Origin: Echinicola rosea
Lineage (GTDB): Bacteria; Bacteroidota; Bacteroidia; Cytophagales; Cyclobacteriaceae
Reading direction: 5' to 3'
DNA: 64,000 bases
Assembly: GCF_005281475.1 (NCBI RefSeq)
Contig: NZ_CP040106.1
Span: 1,183,501 to 1,247,500, forward strand
Shown: piece by piece, positions 34,501 to 43,183 of the stretch
How positions within the stretch are numbered: the stretch's first letter is position 1
Layout: every line of letters begins with the position of its first letter
Program-made: the position numbers and the translations under genes
Notes under the pieces: model-generated
Database searches by the model: none
What the model saw: only the letters and a program-made list of their open reading frames with translations
What the model was told of the DNA's origin: nothing

Positions 34501-36906
34501 ATGAAGAGAGCCATTCAGAAAGTAGCCATTTTAGGTTCGGGAATTATGGGATCGAGAATAGCCTGTCACTTTGCCAATATCGGTGTGAAAGTGCTTTTAC
34601 TGGATATTTTGCCCAAAGAACCTAACGAAGCAGAGCAAAAAAAAGGCCTGACCCTGGAGGACAAAGCAGTCCGAAACAGACTGGTAAACGAGGCTTTGGA
34701 AAAGACCCTCAAATCAAAACCCTCACCGATTTATGACAAGGCCTTTGCCGAACGCATCCAGACCGGCAACTTCGAGGATGACCTGCCCAAAATCAAAGAA
34801 TATGATTGGGTGATCGAGGTAGTCGTGGAGCGATTGGACATCAAGCAGTCGCTATATGAAAAAGTGGAAACACATCGAAAGCCGGGAACATTGATCACTT
34901 CTAATACTTCGGGCATTCCCATGCAGATGCTATGCGAAGGCAGGAGTGAAGATTTCCAGGAAAATTTCTGCGGAACTCACTTTTTTAATCCACCACGCTA
35001 TCTGAGATTGTTGGAGATAATCCCTGGCCCCAAAACCGATCCTGCTATCATTGATTTTCTGATGGAATATGGGGACCGTTTTCTCGGTAAAGAAACCGTG
35101 TTGTGCAAGGACACTCCGGCATTTATCGCCAATCGTATCGGGGTCTATGCGATGATGTCCAGCATGCACACCATCGAAGAGATGAAAATGGGTGTTTCCG
35201 AAGTGGACAAGTTGACCGGTACAGTGATCGGCCGAGCCAAATCAGCCACTTTCCGTACCATGGATGTCGTCGGACTGGACACCATGGTCAATGTGGCCGA
35301 TAACCTCAGCAAAGCCCTACAAAAAGATGAATCCAAAGATCAGTTCAAGCTGCCAAAAACTGTCGAATTTCTTTCCGATAAAAAGTGGCTTGGAGATAAG
35401 ACTGGCCAAGGCTTTTTCCATATGATACGCCACAAGGATGGCAGCAAAGAGCTGAAGGAAATAGACTTGCAGACACACGAATATAAACCCGCCGAAAAGC
35501 CCAAATTCAAGGCCTTGGAAGAATCCAAGGAAATCAATGATTTGAAAAAGCGGATCAAGTTTCTGGTGAACTTTGACGATAAGGCGGGAGAATTTTACCG
35601 GGCTACTTTCTACGACCTTTTCCGATATTGTTCATTCCGTATCCCGGAGATCTCGGATGAGCTTTACCGTATCGACCAAGCAGTCTGTGCAGGTTTTGGC
35701 TGGGAATACGGGCCATTCGAAAACTGGGACATCTTAGGTGTAAAAGATACAGTTAAGAAAATGGAAGCGGCTGATCAAAAGCCTGCCAACTGGGTTTATG
35801 AGATGTTGGATGCCGGAAATGACCGTTTCTATCGCGTAGAAAACGGCAATCGCCAGTATTATGATATTCCTTCTAAATCATACAAAGACATTCCAGGCCA
35901 GCAGGAATTTATTCTCCTTGATACCTTGAAGGCTGCCAACAAAAAAATCTGGGAAAATGCTGGTTCCACGATCTATGATATGGGCGATGATGTCATCGGC
36001 TTGGAATTCCATACGAAGATGAATTCGCTTGGTCAAGAAGTCATTGAAGGGATGAATACCGCCATCAGCATGGCGGAGAAAGATTATAAAGGCTTGGTGA
36101 TCGGTAATGAAGGTCCCAATTTTTCTGCTGGAGCCAATCTCGCTATGATCTTTATGTTTGCCGGCGATCAGGAATTTGATGAAATAAACATGATGATCGC
36201 ACAGTTTCAAAAAACCATGATGCGCGTACGATACAGTAGTATTCCCGTGGTAGTGGCACCACATAATATGGCATTGGGAGGTGGCTGTGAAATGTCCCTT
36301 CACGCGGATGCCGTACAAGCACATGCGGAATTGTACATGGGATTGGTCGAATTTGGCGTGGGGGTGATTCCAGCTGGCGGAGGCTCGAAGGAAATGACCC
36401 TTCGCTTTTCCAATGCTATCCACAGTGGAGACGTGGAAGTAAACCGACTTCAGGAGTACTTTATGAACATTGCCATGGCAAAAGTATCCACTTCTGCTGA
36501 AGAGGCACGAGGACTCGGCTATCTACAAGCTAAGGATGGGATTACCCTTAACCGCAAGCGGCAACTGGCAGAAGCCAAAGCCAAAGTAATCGAGCTATAT
36601 GATGAAGGCTACACCCAACCCGTACAGCAAACCAATATTAAAGTACTGGGCAAAACTTCCCTGGCCTTGTTTGAAGCTGGAATCACAGGGATGCAATATG
36701 GCTCCTATATTTCTGACCACGATGCGAAGATTGCCAGAAAGCTCGCGTGGGTCATGAGCGGCGGAGACCTGTCACAGGCCAATGAAGTCAGCGAGCAGTA
36801 TCTACTGGACCTGGAAAGGGAAGCCTTCCTCAGCCTTACCGGCGAGCAAAAGACCCTGGAGCGCATCCAAAGCATCCTTTTCAAGGGAAAACCTCTTAGA
36901 AATTAG
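34501..36906 (+). CDS. fadN: 3-hydroxyacyl-CoA dehydrogenase/enoyl-CoA hydratase (FadN type)
   Basis: 801 residues. The order is dehydrogenase first, as in B. subtilis FadN and unlike E. coli FadB: NAD motif GSGIMG at 12-17, NTSGIP and GTHFFNPPRYLRLLEI, then a second HAD C-terminal part. A crotonase domain follows from about residue 480 (GPNFSAGANL and LGGGCEMSLHAD with a catalytic-type Glu, GLVEFGVGVIPAGGGSKE). Catalyses hydration and oxidation steps of fatty acid beta-oxidation. In an operon with fadA and fadE. Confidence 0.93.
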   Translation: MKRAIQKVAILGSGIMGSRIACHFANIGVKVLLLDILPKEPNEAEQKKGLTLEDKAVRNRLVNEALEKTLKSKPSPIYDKAFAERIQTGNFEDDLPKIKEYDWVIEVVVERLDIKQSLYEKVETHRKPGTLITSNTSGIPMQMLCEGRSEDFQENFCGTHFFNPPRYLRLLEIIPGPKTDPAIIDFLMEYGDRFLGKETVLCKDTPAFIANRIGVYAMMSSMHTIEEMKMGVSEVDKLTGTVIGRAKSATFRTMDVVGLDTMVNVADNLSKALQKDESKDQFKLPKTVEFLSDKKWLGDKTGQGFFHMIRHKDGSKELKEIDLQTHEYKPAEKPKFKALEESKEINDLKKRIKFLVNFDDKAGEFYRATFYDLFRYCSFRIPEISDELYRIDQAVCAGFGWEYGPFENWDILGVKDTVKKMEAADQKPANWVYEMLDAGNDRFYRVENGNRQYYDIPSKSYKDIPGQQEFILLDTLKAANKKIWENAGSTIYDMGDDVIGLEFHTKMNSLGQEVIEGMNTAISMAEKDYKGLVIGNEGPNFSAGANLAMIFMFAGDQEFDEINMMIAQFQKTMMRVRYSSIPVVVAPHNMALGGGCEMSLHADAVQAHAELYMGLVEFGVGVIPAGGGSKEMTLRFSNAIHSGDVEVNRLQEYFMNIAMAKVSTSAEEARGLGYLQAKDGITLNRKRQLAEAKAKVIELYDEGYTQPVQQTNIKVLGKTSLALFEAGITGMQYGSYISDHDAKIARKLAWVMSGGDLSQANEVSEQYLLDLEREAFLSLTGEQKTLERIQSILFKGKPLRN

Positions 36907-36958
36907 AATAGATAAAAGAAGAAAGAGCTAAGAAGAAAGAGACCTAAAACCATAAACC

Positions 36959-37312
36959 ATGCATAATTTCAGAAACCTTAAAGTGTGGCAAAAGTCAGTT
37001 GACTTTGCTGTTAAAATCTATCTCGAAACAAAAGAGTTTCCAAAAGAGGAGAAATTTGGAATGGTTTCGCAAATGAGAAGGGCGGGAGTTTCTGTCCCTT
37101 CCAACATTGCTGAAGGAAGTGCAAAATCCTCTGGTAAAGCTTTTAGCAATTCATTGGAAATAAGCTTGGGTGAAAGCTACGAACTCGAAACACAACTGGA
37201 AATAAGCAAACGTGTAGGATTGCTGGATGAAGAAAAATCAAGTTCACTGCATGAAGATTTAGTAGAGATTCAACGCATGATTAACGGTCTGAAATCCAAA
37301 GTCGAGTCTTGA
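36959..37312 (+). CDS. Four-helix bundle protein (23S rRNA intervening-sequence family), copy 1
   Basis: 117 residues, complete. LKVWQKSVDFAVKIY, FGMVSQMRRAGVSVPSNIAEG and LEISLGESYELETQL are the family signature. These small helical proteins were first found encoded in rRNA intervening sequences and are scattered singly in Bacteroidota; relatives act as accessory RNA/DNA-binding factors (Avd-like). Here it lies between fadN and fadA, on the same strand. Metabolic role unlikely; a small insertable gene is the simplest reading. Confidence 0.9.
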   Translation: MHNFRNLKVWQKSVDFAVKIYLETKEFPKEEKFGMVSQMRRAGVSVPSNIAEGSAKSSGKAFSNSLEISLGESYELETQLEISKRVGLLDEEKSSSLHEDLVEIQRMINGLKSKVES

Positions 37313-37370
37313 CTCTTTTTTCTTTCCTCTTGGTTCTTTAACAACAGACAAACTATTAAACGAAAACGAT

Positions 37371-38546
37371 ATGGAAGCTTACATCATAAAAGGATATAGA
37401 ACAGCAGTAGGAAAAGCCAAGAAAGGTGGATTCCGTTTTTATCGGCCGGATGATCTGGCCGTGGATGTGATCAAGAAGTTGATCACCGATACACCTGGCC
37501 TGGAGCCGGAGATGGTGGATGACCTGATCGTAGGCAATGCCGTGCCTGAGGCGGAACAGGGCATGCAAATGGGAAGGATGATCTCCCTAATGGCACTGGG
37601 CAAAGTGGTACCGGGATTTATCATTAACCGTTACTGTGGCTCGGGCTTGGAGGCCATCGCACTGGCCACGGCCAAGATCAAATCGGGAATGGCGGACTGT
37701 ATCATCGCAGGCGGCACCGAGTCCATGTCCATGGTACCCATGATGGGCTATAAAACAGCGCTGAACTGGAAAATTGCTTCCGAACATCCCGACTATTACC
37801 TCAGTATGGGGCTGACCGCCGAGGAATTGGCCAAAGACTACAATATCTCACGGGAAGATGCCGATCAGTTTGCTGTGACTTCTCACGAGCGTGCCATCAG
37901 CGCCATCAAAGAAGGTAAGTTCAAAGATGAAATAGTCCCGATCAAAGTGGAAGAAACCTATGTGGACGAAGCTGGTAAACGACAGAAACGATCGTTTACC
38001 GTGGATACCGATGAAGGGCCACGACCTGGGACAAGCATGGACGTGCTGGGAGGATTAAAACCTGCATTTAAGCAAGGAGGACAAGTCACTGCGGGCAATT
38101 CCTCGCAGACATCGGATGGTGCGGCCTTTACCATAGTGATGTCTGAGCGGATGGTCAAGGAACTAAACCTAGAGCCGGAAGCACGACTAGTGAGTTACTC
38201 AGTAGCAGGTGTAGATCCTCGCATCATGGGCATCGGCCCGAAAGAAGCCGTGCCAAAAGCACTGAAGCAGGCAGGAATGAAAATGAGCGATATCAGCTTG
38301 GTAGAGCTGAATGAGGCTTTTGCCGCACAGGCGCTTGCCGTGATCCGGGAGCTCGACATGGACCCAGAAGTTGTCAATGTCAACGGCGGTGCCGTAGCAC
38401 TTGGCCATCCATTGGGCTGTACTGGCGCCAAGCTCACGGTGCAAATGATCAACGAGCTTCGCAGAAGAAACCAAAAATACGGCATGGTCACCGCCTGCGT
38501 CGGAGGCGGCCAAGGCGTAGCCGGCGTGGTGGAATTGCTGAAGTAG
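37371..38546 (+). CDS. fadA: Acetyl-CoA C-acyltransferase (thiolase)
   Basis: 391 residues, full length. Cys89 in NRYCGSGLEAIALA is the acyl-accepting nucleophile. His346 in ALGHPLGCTGA and the C-terminal cysteine in TACVGGGQG complete the active site. Carries out the thiolytic last step of beta-oxidation. Standard operon partner of fadN. Confidence 0.94.
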   Translation: MEAYIIKGYRTAVGKAKKGGFRFYRPDDLAVDVIKKLITDTPGLEPEMVDDLIVGNAVPEAEQGMQMGRMISLMALGKVVPGFIINRYCGSGLEAIALATAKIKSGMADCIIAGGTESMSMVPMMGYKTALNWKIASEHPDYYLSMGLTAEELAKDYNISREDADQFAVTSHERAISAIKEGKFKDEIVPIKVEETYVDEAGKRQKRSFTVDTDEGPRPGTSMDVLGGLKPAFKQGGQVTAGNSSQTSDGAAFTIVMSERMVKELNLEPEARLVSYSVAGVDPRIMGIGPKEAVPKALKQAGMKMSDISLVELNEAFAAQALAVIRELDMDPEVVNVNGGAVALGHPLGCTGAKLTVQMINELRRRNQKYGMVTACVGGGQGVAGVVELLK

Positions 38547-38675
38547 AAGTTAGTAATGAGTCTTAAGTCTTGAGTAGTGAAACTTGAGATTTGAGATGTG
38601 GATTCTGAATAGGGGCTACTTTGTCGAGTAGCACGCTGAATAGTTAAAGAGATTTTTAAATTAAAAATATACATC

Positions 38676-39026
38676 ATGAATAATTATAAAGAATTAAAAG
38701 TATGGAAAAGAAGCATTTTTTTGGCCAAAGATATTTACGTTTTGACAGCTACTTTTCCACACGTTGAGAAATATGGTCTTGTATCCCAAATGAGGAGGTC
38801 AGCTGTTTCTGTGGCTTCCAATATTGCGGAGGGAGCAGGAAGAGGTTCGGATCGAGAATTTCGACGATTTATGGATACAGCTTATGGTTCACTGTGTGAA
38901 TTAGATACGCAGTTGTGTATTGCGAAACTATTGGATTTAGTGAATGATTCTGTATTCAAATCCTTGGAGAAGGAAATCAATGAAATGCAAAAGATGAGCT
39001 ATTCGTTGATCAAAAGTTTGAAATAG
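38676..39026 (+). CDS. Four-helix bundle protein (23S rRNA intervening-sequence family), copy 2
   Basis: 116 residues. YKELKVWKRSIFLAKDIY and YGLVSQMRRSAVSVASNIAEG show the same signature as copy 1 at 36959, but the sequence is clearly different, so these are paralogues rather than a fresh duplication. It lies between fadA and fadE. Upstream bases (about 38560-38610) are a low-complexity AGTCTTAAGTCTTGAG run. Confidence 0.9.
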   Translation: MNNYKELKVWKRSIFLAKDIYVLTATFPHVEKYGLVSQMRRSAVSVASNIAEGAGRGSDREFRRFMDTAYGSLCELDTQLCIAKLLDLVNDSVFKSLEKEINEMQKMSYSLIKSLK

Positions 39027-39085
39027 CGATCAAACGGACAGTAGCCAGGCTCAATACTCTTTACTTACGACTCAATACTAACGAC

Positions 39086-40885
39086 ATGACTACAAAAACC
39101 AATACAATCAACGGCGGAGAGTTCCTTATCCGTGATACAGAGGCAAAGGACATCTTTATTCCTGCAGAATTTTCAGAAGAGCAGCGCATGATGGCGCAAG
39201 CTTGCCAAGATTTTATCGATACGGAGATTTTGCCGAAGGCTGAGGAAATCGATAGCATGAAAAATCCTGATTTAGTACCGGGCATTTTGAAAAAGGCCGG
39301 TGAGCTAGGACTATTGGGCATTTCGGTGCCCGAGGAATACCAAGGATTGGGCATGAGTTTTAATACGTCCATGCTGATAGCGGATATTATCGGTGCGGCG
39401 GGATCATTTTCGACCACCTACGGGGCGCATACTGGTATCGGAACGTTGCCGATCCTCTATTATGGTACCGAGGAGCAAAAGCAAAAGTACCTACCAAAAT
39501 TGGCCACTGGTGAATGGGCAGCATGCTACTGCCTCACCGAGCCGGATGCCGGATCAGATGCCAATAGCGGCAAGGCTAAAGCAACGCTCACCGAAGATGG
39601 CAAACATTACCTGCTCAATGGTCAAAAGATGTGGATCTCCAATGGTGGCTTTGCGGATTTGTTTATTGTCTTTGCCAAAATTGGTGACGACAAAAACCTC
39701 ACAGCCTTTATCGTAGAGAAGGATTTTGGTGGCATTACCATGAACGAAGAAGAAAAGAAAATGGGCATCAAAGGCTCATCCACTCGCCAGGTGTTTTTCA
39801 ACGATTGCAAAGTTCCTGTGGAAAACATGCTTTCTGATCGGCAAAATGGCTTCAAGATTGCTGTGAACATTCTCAATATCGGTCGGGTGAAGCTTGGTGC
39901 GGGCGTGCTGGGAGGCTGCAGGCAGGTGATCAAAAACGCCCTGCAATATTCCTCGGAAAGAAAGCAATTTGGCGTAAGCATCAATACTTTTGGTGCCATG
40001 AAGTCCAAGTTGGCCGAAATGGCGGTGAAGACCTATGTCAGCGAATCGCTTTGCTACCGTCTGGGCCAAAATATCGAGGATCGGATTGATGCGCTCATTG
40101 TAGAAGGCATGGAGGTGAACCTGGCCAAATTGAAAGGCGTGGAGCAGTTTGCCATGGAATGCGCTATCGCAAAGATCCATGGCTCGGAGGTGCTGGATTA
40201 TGTGGTGGACCAAGGTGTGCAGATCTATGGCGGTATGGGCTATTCGGCAGATGCGCCGATGGAGCGCGCTTACCGGGATGCGCGGATTTCACGCATTTAT
40301 GAAGGAACCAATGAAATCAATCGCATGCTCATGATCGGTATGCTACTCAAACGGGCGATGAAAGGAGAGATTAACCTTTTTGAACCTGCCAAGGCGGTGG
40401 CAGACGAGCTGACGGCGGTTCCATCTTTTGACACGGGGGACACCTCGCAGCTTTTTGCTGGGGAAAAAGAGGTGCTAAAGAAGCTAAAGAAAGTGTTCCT
40501 GATGATTGGGGGAAAAGCTGCTATGGCCTTCGGTCCCAAAATTGAGGAGGAGCAGGAGTTGATGATGAACCTGGCCGATATCATGATCGAAATCTATGCG
40601 GCAGAATCCGCTTTGCTACGCACAGAAAAACGGGTAGGCATCCACGGCGAAGATACCTGTAAGCAGCAGATAGCAATGGTTCAAGTGTACCTTTCTGAAG
40701 CAGTGGATATCATCCAAGCAGCCGGTAGGGAGGCAATCGCTTCTTTCACCTCAGGAGATGAGCAGAAAGTGATGCTGATGGGCCTCAAGCGTTTCACCAA
40801 GGCAGATCCTGTAAACACCAAAACCCTAAGAAGACAAATCGCCGATCATATGATCGAGAAAGGGAAGTATCCGTACTTCGACTAA
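39086..40885 (+). CDS. fadE: Acyl-CoA dehydrogenase
   Basis: 599 residues, with an extended C-terminus as in VLCAD/FadE-type bacterial enzymes. ACYCLTEPDAGSDA and KMWISNGGFADLF are FAD/substrate motifs, and ARISRIYEGTNEINR carries the family signature. Introduces the first trans-2 double bond in acyl-CoA and passes electrons to ETF. Last gene of the beta-oxidation operon, followed by a long hairpin. Confidence 0.94.
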   Translation: MTTKTNTINGGEFLIRDTEAKDIFIPAEFSEEQRMMAQACQDFIDTEILPKAEEIDSMKNPDLVPGILKKAGELGLLGISVPEEYQGLGMSFNTSMLIADIIGAAGSFSTTYGAHTGIGTLPILYYGTEEQKQKYLPKLATGEWAACYCLTEPDAGSDANSGKAKATLTEDGKHYLLNGQKMWISNGGFADLFIVFAKIGDDKNLTAFIVEKDFGGITMNEEEKKMGIKGSSTRQVFFNDCKVPVENMLSDRQNGFKIAVNILNIGRVKLGAGVLGGCRQVIKNALQYSSERKQFGVSINTFGAMKSKLAEMAVKTYVSESLCYRLGQNIEDRIDALIVEGMEVNLAKLKGVEQFAMECAIAKIHGSEVLDYVVDQGVQIYGGMGYSADAPMERAYRDARISRIYEGTNEINRMLMIGMLLKRAMKGEINLFEPAKAVADELTAVPSFDTGDTSQLFAGEKEVLKKLKKVFLMIGGKAAMAFGPKIEEEQELMMNLADIMIEIYAAESALLRTEKRVGIHGEDTCKQQIAMVQVYLSEAVDIIQAAGREAIASFTSGDEQKVMLMGLKRFTKADPVNTKTLRRQIADHMIEKGKYPYFD

Positions 40886-40898
40886 GGTACCAATCCAC

Positions 40899-40943
40899 AG
40901 GTGCCCTCCCGCCCAGATCAACTCTCTGGCTGGGAGGGCACCT
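40899..40943 (+). terminator. Long hairpin after fadE
   Basis: AGGTGCCCTCCC pairs with GGGAGGGCACCT (12 bp), and inside the loop CCAGA pairs with TCTGG. It starts 13 bases after the fadE stop. There is no T-run, so it may end transcription weakly or protect the 3' end. Confidence 0.65.
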
Positions 40944-41852
40944 CTGATATATCAGTCGTACCTACGGCACTTGCGGGGTTTTGAGGTGTTTTTTGGCCCA
41001 CGGATAAATCCATGGGTTACTGTAAAGTTCGTGCCGCCGGCACTTGTGGTACTTGCTGATGACCAGATATAATATCCATAGAACGGTTTTGCTATGGATT
41101 TTCGGTTGTGGAGGCGAATTTTTTCATGTTCGTTATCCCATCCGCCCTTGGCGGAGGATGATATAGATGCAGCAGGTACAATCTGCGGAAAAGATGAGGT
41201 ATCTAGGTTGCGTCCAAGAGCCGTCAAGTGGACTGGGTTTTTCTGGTAAAGATAGCACCTGTGGTATATCAGTCGTACCTACGGCACTTGCGGATTGTGG
41301 GGTGGTTTTTATGTACCCACGGATAAATCCATGGGTTACTGTATAGTTCGTGCCGCTGGCACTTGGGGTAATTGCTGATGACCAGATATAATATCCATTG
41401 AACGGTTTTGCTATGGACTTTCAGTTGTGAAGGCGAATTTTTTCATGTCTGTTATCCCTACTGCCCTTGGCGGAGGATGATATAGAAGCAGCAGGTATAA
41501 TCTGCGGAAAAGATGAGGTATCTAGGTTGCGTCCAAGAGCCGTCAAGTGGACTGGGTTTTTCTGGTAAAGATAGCACCTGTGGTATATCAGTCGTACCTA
41601 CGGCACTTGCGGATTTTGAGGTGGTTTTTATGTACCCACGGATAAATCCATGGGTTACTGTATAGTTCGTGCCGCTGGCACTTGCGGTAATTTCTGATGA
41701 CCAGATATAATATCCATGGTACGGTTTTGTTATGAACTTTCAGTTGTGGAGTTCAATTTTTTCATGTTCGTTATCCCATCTGCCTTTGGCGGAGGATGAT
41801 ATAGAAGCAGCAGGTTTTAGCCTGCTGATGAGGTTAAGAGCGAGCATTGCAC

Positions 41853-42513
41853 CAAGTGCCGTAGGTACGGACCATCTCTTTGGCGTCAATATCATATCGG
41901 CTTATGAAAAATGTAATTTTCATCAAAATCAATTTCAAATTTCTTCAAAAGAGCAGTGTATTCATCTAAAAAGTCCCATTGTCTATGATGAGCTTCTTGG
42001 TTTTGGATATATTGATAGACATTTGGTATTTGTGATTTGCCGTAACTAAAACATCCGAATCCTTTTTGCCATTCGAATTTATGATTGACAAAGTTGGATT
42101 TGTTGATCCATTTCGATGATTTTGATTTTATTCTTTGCATGGCTTCAGAAATGGAAATATCTGGTTTTAAGGCAAAAAAGCAATGCATATGATCTTCAAC
42201 TCCATTTACAATAATACATTTGTTACCCATTTCATTGATGAGGTTGCCGATTACTTTTTGAAGTTCTGGCCGCCATGATTTATGGATGTATGCATTTCTA
42301 TATTTTACTGCAAAAATTGACTGGATATAGACTTGATGATAAGTATTGGCCATTTTATAATTTAGCTTTAGAAAGAGGTAGTACAGAAGATAATCATATT
42401 GATTTAAATACTGAAATCGATTTTGCACTATTGCTTGGGGATAATTATTACTTACTGAATTTTGTCATTATTAAACTGAATCAGGTATTATATCAGTCGT
42501 ACCTACGGCACTT
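41853..42513 (-). mobile_element. IS200/IS605-like element, region between inverted repeats
   Basis: CAAGTGCCGTAGGTACG at 41853-41869 and its exact complement CGTACCTACGGCACTTG at 42497-42513 bracket the Y1 transposase gene. Y1 elements do not use classical terminal repeats, so these 17-bp arms may be hairpin feet shared with the array cores. The true left end may extend through the core to 42710, and the right end may lie further left in the core at 41593. Confidence 0.6.
41892..42353 (-). CDS. tnpA: IS200/IS605-family (Y1/HUH) transposase
   Basis: 153 residues from ATG 42353 (MANTYHQVYIQSIFAVKYRN); an upstream ATG at 42428 adds 25 unusual residues. HUH motif H55-M-H57 in VEDHMHCFF. The catalytic tyrosine is probably Tyr115 in NVYQYIQNQEAHH, matching Tyr127 of IS608 TnpA by position in the QYI motif. 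It would cut and join single-stranded DNA at hairpins. No tnpB partner. It lies amid five repeat cores that share its flanks, a REP/RAYT-like arrangement. Appears intact. Confidence 0.92.
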   Translation of the reverse strand: MANTYHQVYIQSIFAVKYRNAYIHKSWRPELQKVIGNLINEMGNKCIIVNGVEDHMHCFFALKPDISISEAMQRIKSKSSKWINKSNFVNHKFEWQKGFGCFSYGKSQIPNVYQYIQNQEAHHRQWDFLDEYTALLKKFEIDFDENYIFHKPI

Positions 42514-43069
42514 GCGGATTGTGGGGTGGTTTTTATGTACCCACGGATAAATCCATGGGTTACTGTATAGTTCGTGCCGCTGGCACTTGCGGTAATTTCT
42601 GATGACCAGATATAATATCCATGGTACGGTTTTGCTATGGACTTTCGGTTGTGGAGGCGAATTTTTTCATGTTCGTTGTCCCATCCGCCTTTGGCGGAGG
42701 ATGATATAGGATCAGTATGTTGAAGAAAGGTTGCTTTATCTAATCTTATAGCATTTGTGAGGATATGTATCGTACCTACGGCACTTGCGGATTGTGGGGT
42801 GGTTTTTATGTACCCACGGATAAATCCATGGGTTACTGTAAAGTTCGTGCCGCTGGCGCTTGTGGTAATTTCTGATGACCAGATTTATTATCCATTGAAC
42901 GGTTTTGTTATGAACTTTCAGTTGTGGAGTTCAATTTTTTCATGTTCGTTATCCCATCTGCCTTTGGCGGAGGATGATATAGAAGCAGCAGGTTTTAGCC
43001 TGCTGATGAGGTTAAGAGCGAGCATTGCACCAAGTGCCGTAGGTACGGTCCATCTCTTTGGCGTCAATA

Positions 43070-43108
43070 TCATATTGGCTTATGAAAAATGTAATTTTCA
43101 TCAAAATC
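43070..43108 (-). pseudogene. 3' remnant of a second tnpA copy
   Basis: 13 codons encoding DFDENYIFHKPI plus stop, the same as the end of tnpA at 41892-41930 apart from a synonymous or near-synonymous base. It terminates abruptly at 43108. The stretch 42771-43108 is the same length (338 bases) as 41593-41930, so it marks an internally deleted element. Confidence 0.75.
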
Positions 43109-43113
43109 CCGCT

Positions 43114-43169
43114 GTTCGGTATTTGTAATCCCGAACCAAAAATAATGGGGATTTGCAAATCCCCCATTT
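43114..43169 (-). terminator. Terminator hairpins of the minus-strand lipoprotein operon
   Basis: Perfect palindrome GGGGATTTGCAAATCCCC (43147-43164), followed on the minus strand by ATTATTTTT, 20 bases after the stop at 43184. A second hairpin GTTCGG/CCGAAC (43114-43136) follows. Both shapes resemble hairpins near the repeat at 47261-47308 and may come from the same element family. Confidence 0.7.
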
Positions 43170-43183
43170 AATATAAGCTAGCG

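Larger units (their letters stand above)
40946..43108. repeat. Tandem/dispersed hairpin-repeat array around a Y1 transposase gene
   Basis: Five copies of a ~211-bp core: 40957-41165, 41274-41484, 41593-41803, 42497-42708 and 42771-42981. Copies 1-3 are tandem with a period of 317-319 bases, including a shared ~105-base tail in copies 1 and 2. Each core starts CGTACCTACGGCACTTG and contains the hairpins GTGCC-gct-GGCAC and TCCGCC-ttt-GGCGGA and the near-palindrome CCACGGATAAATCCATGG. Copies 3 and 5 continue into the 3' side of tnpA. No spacers, so it is not a CRISPR. Confidence 0.88.

Noticed and set aside
35878..36423. 181-codon frame antisense to fadN
   Set aside because: Long shadow frame opposite the crotonase domain, a typical effect of codon usage in the real gene.
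38560..38640. Low-complexity AGTCTTAAGTCTTGAG run as an attachment site
   Set aside because: A similar run occurs near 13690-13740 with no integrase nearby; simple low-complexity intergenic DNA.
40946..43108. CRISPR array
   Set aside because: Units are over 300 bases with no short unique spacers, and there are no cas genes; it is a transposon-related repeat array.
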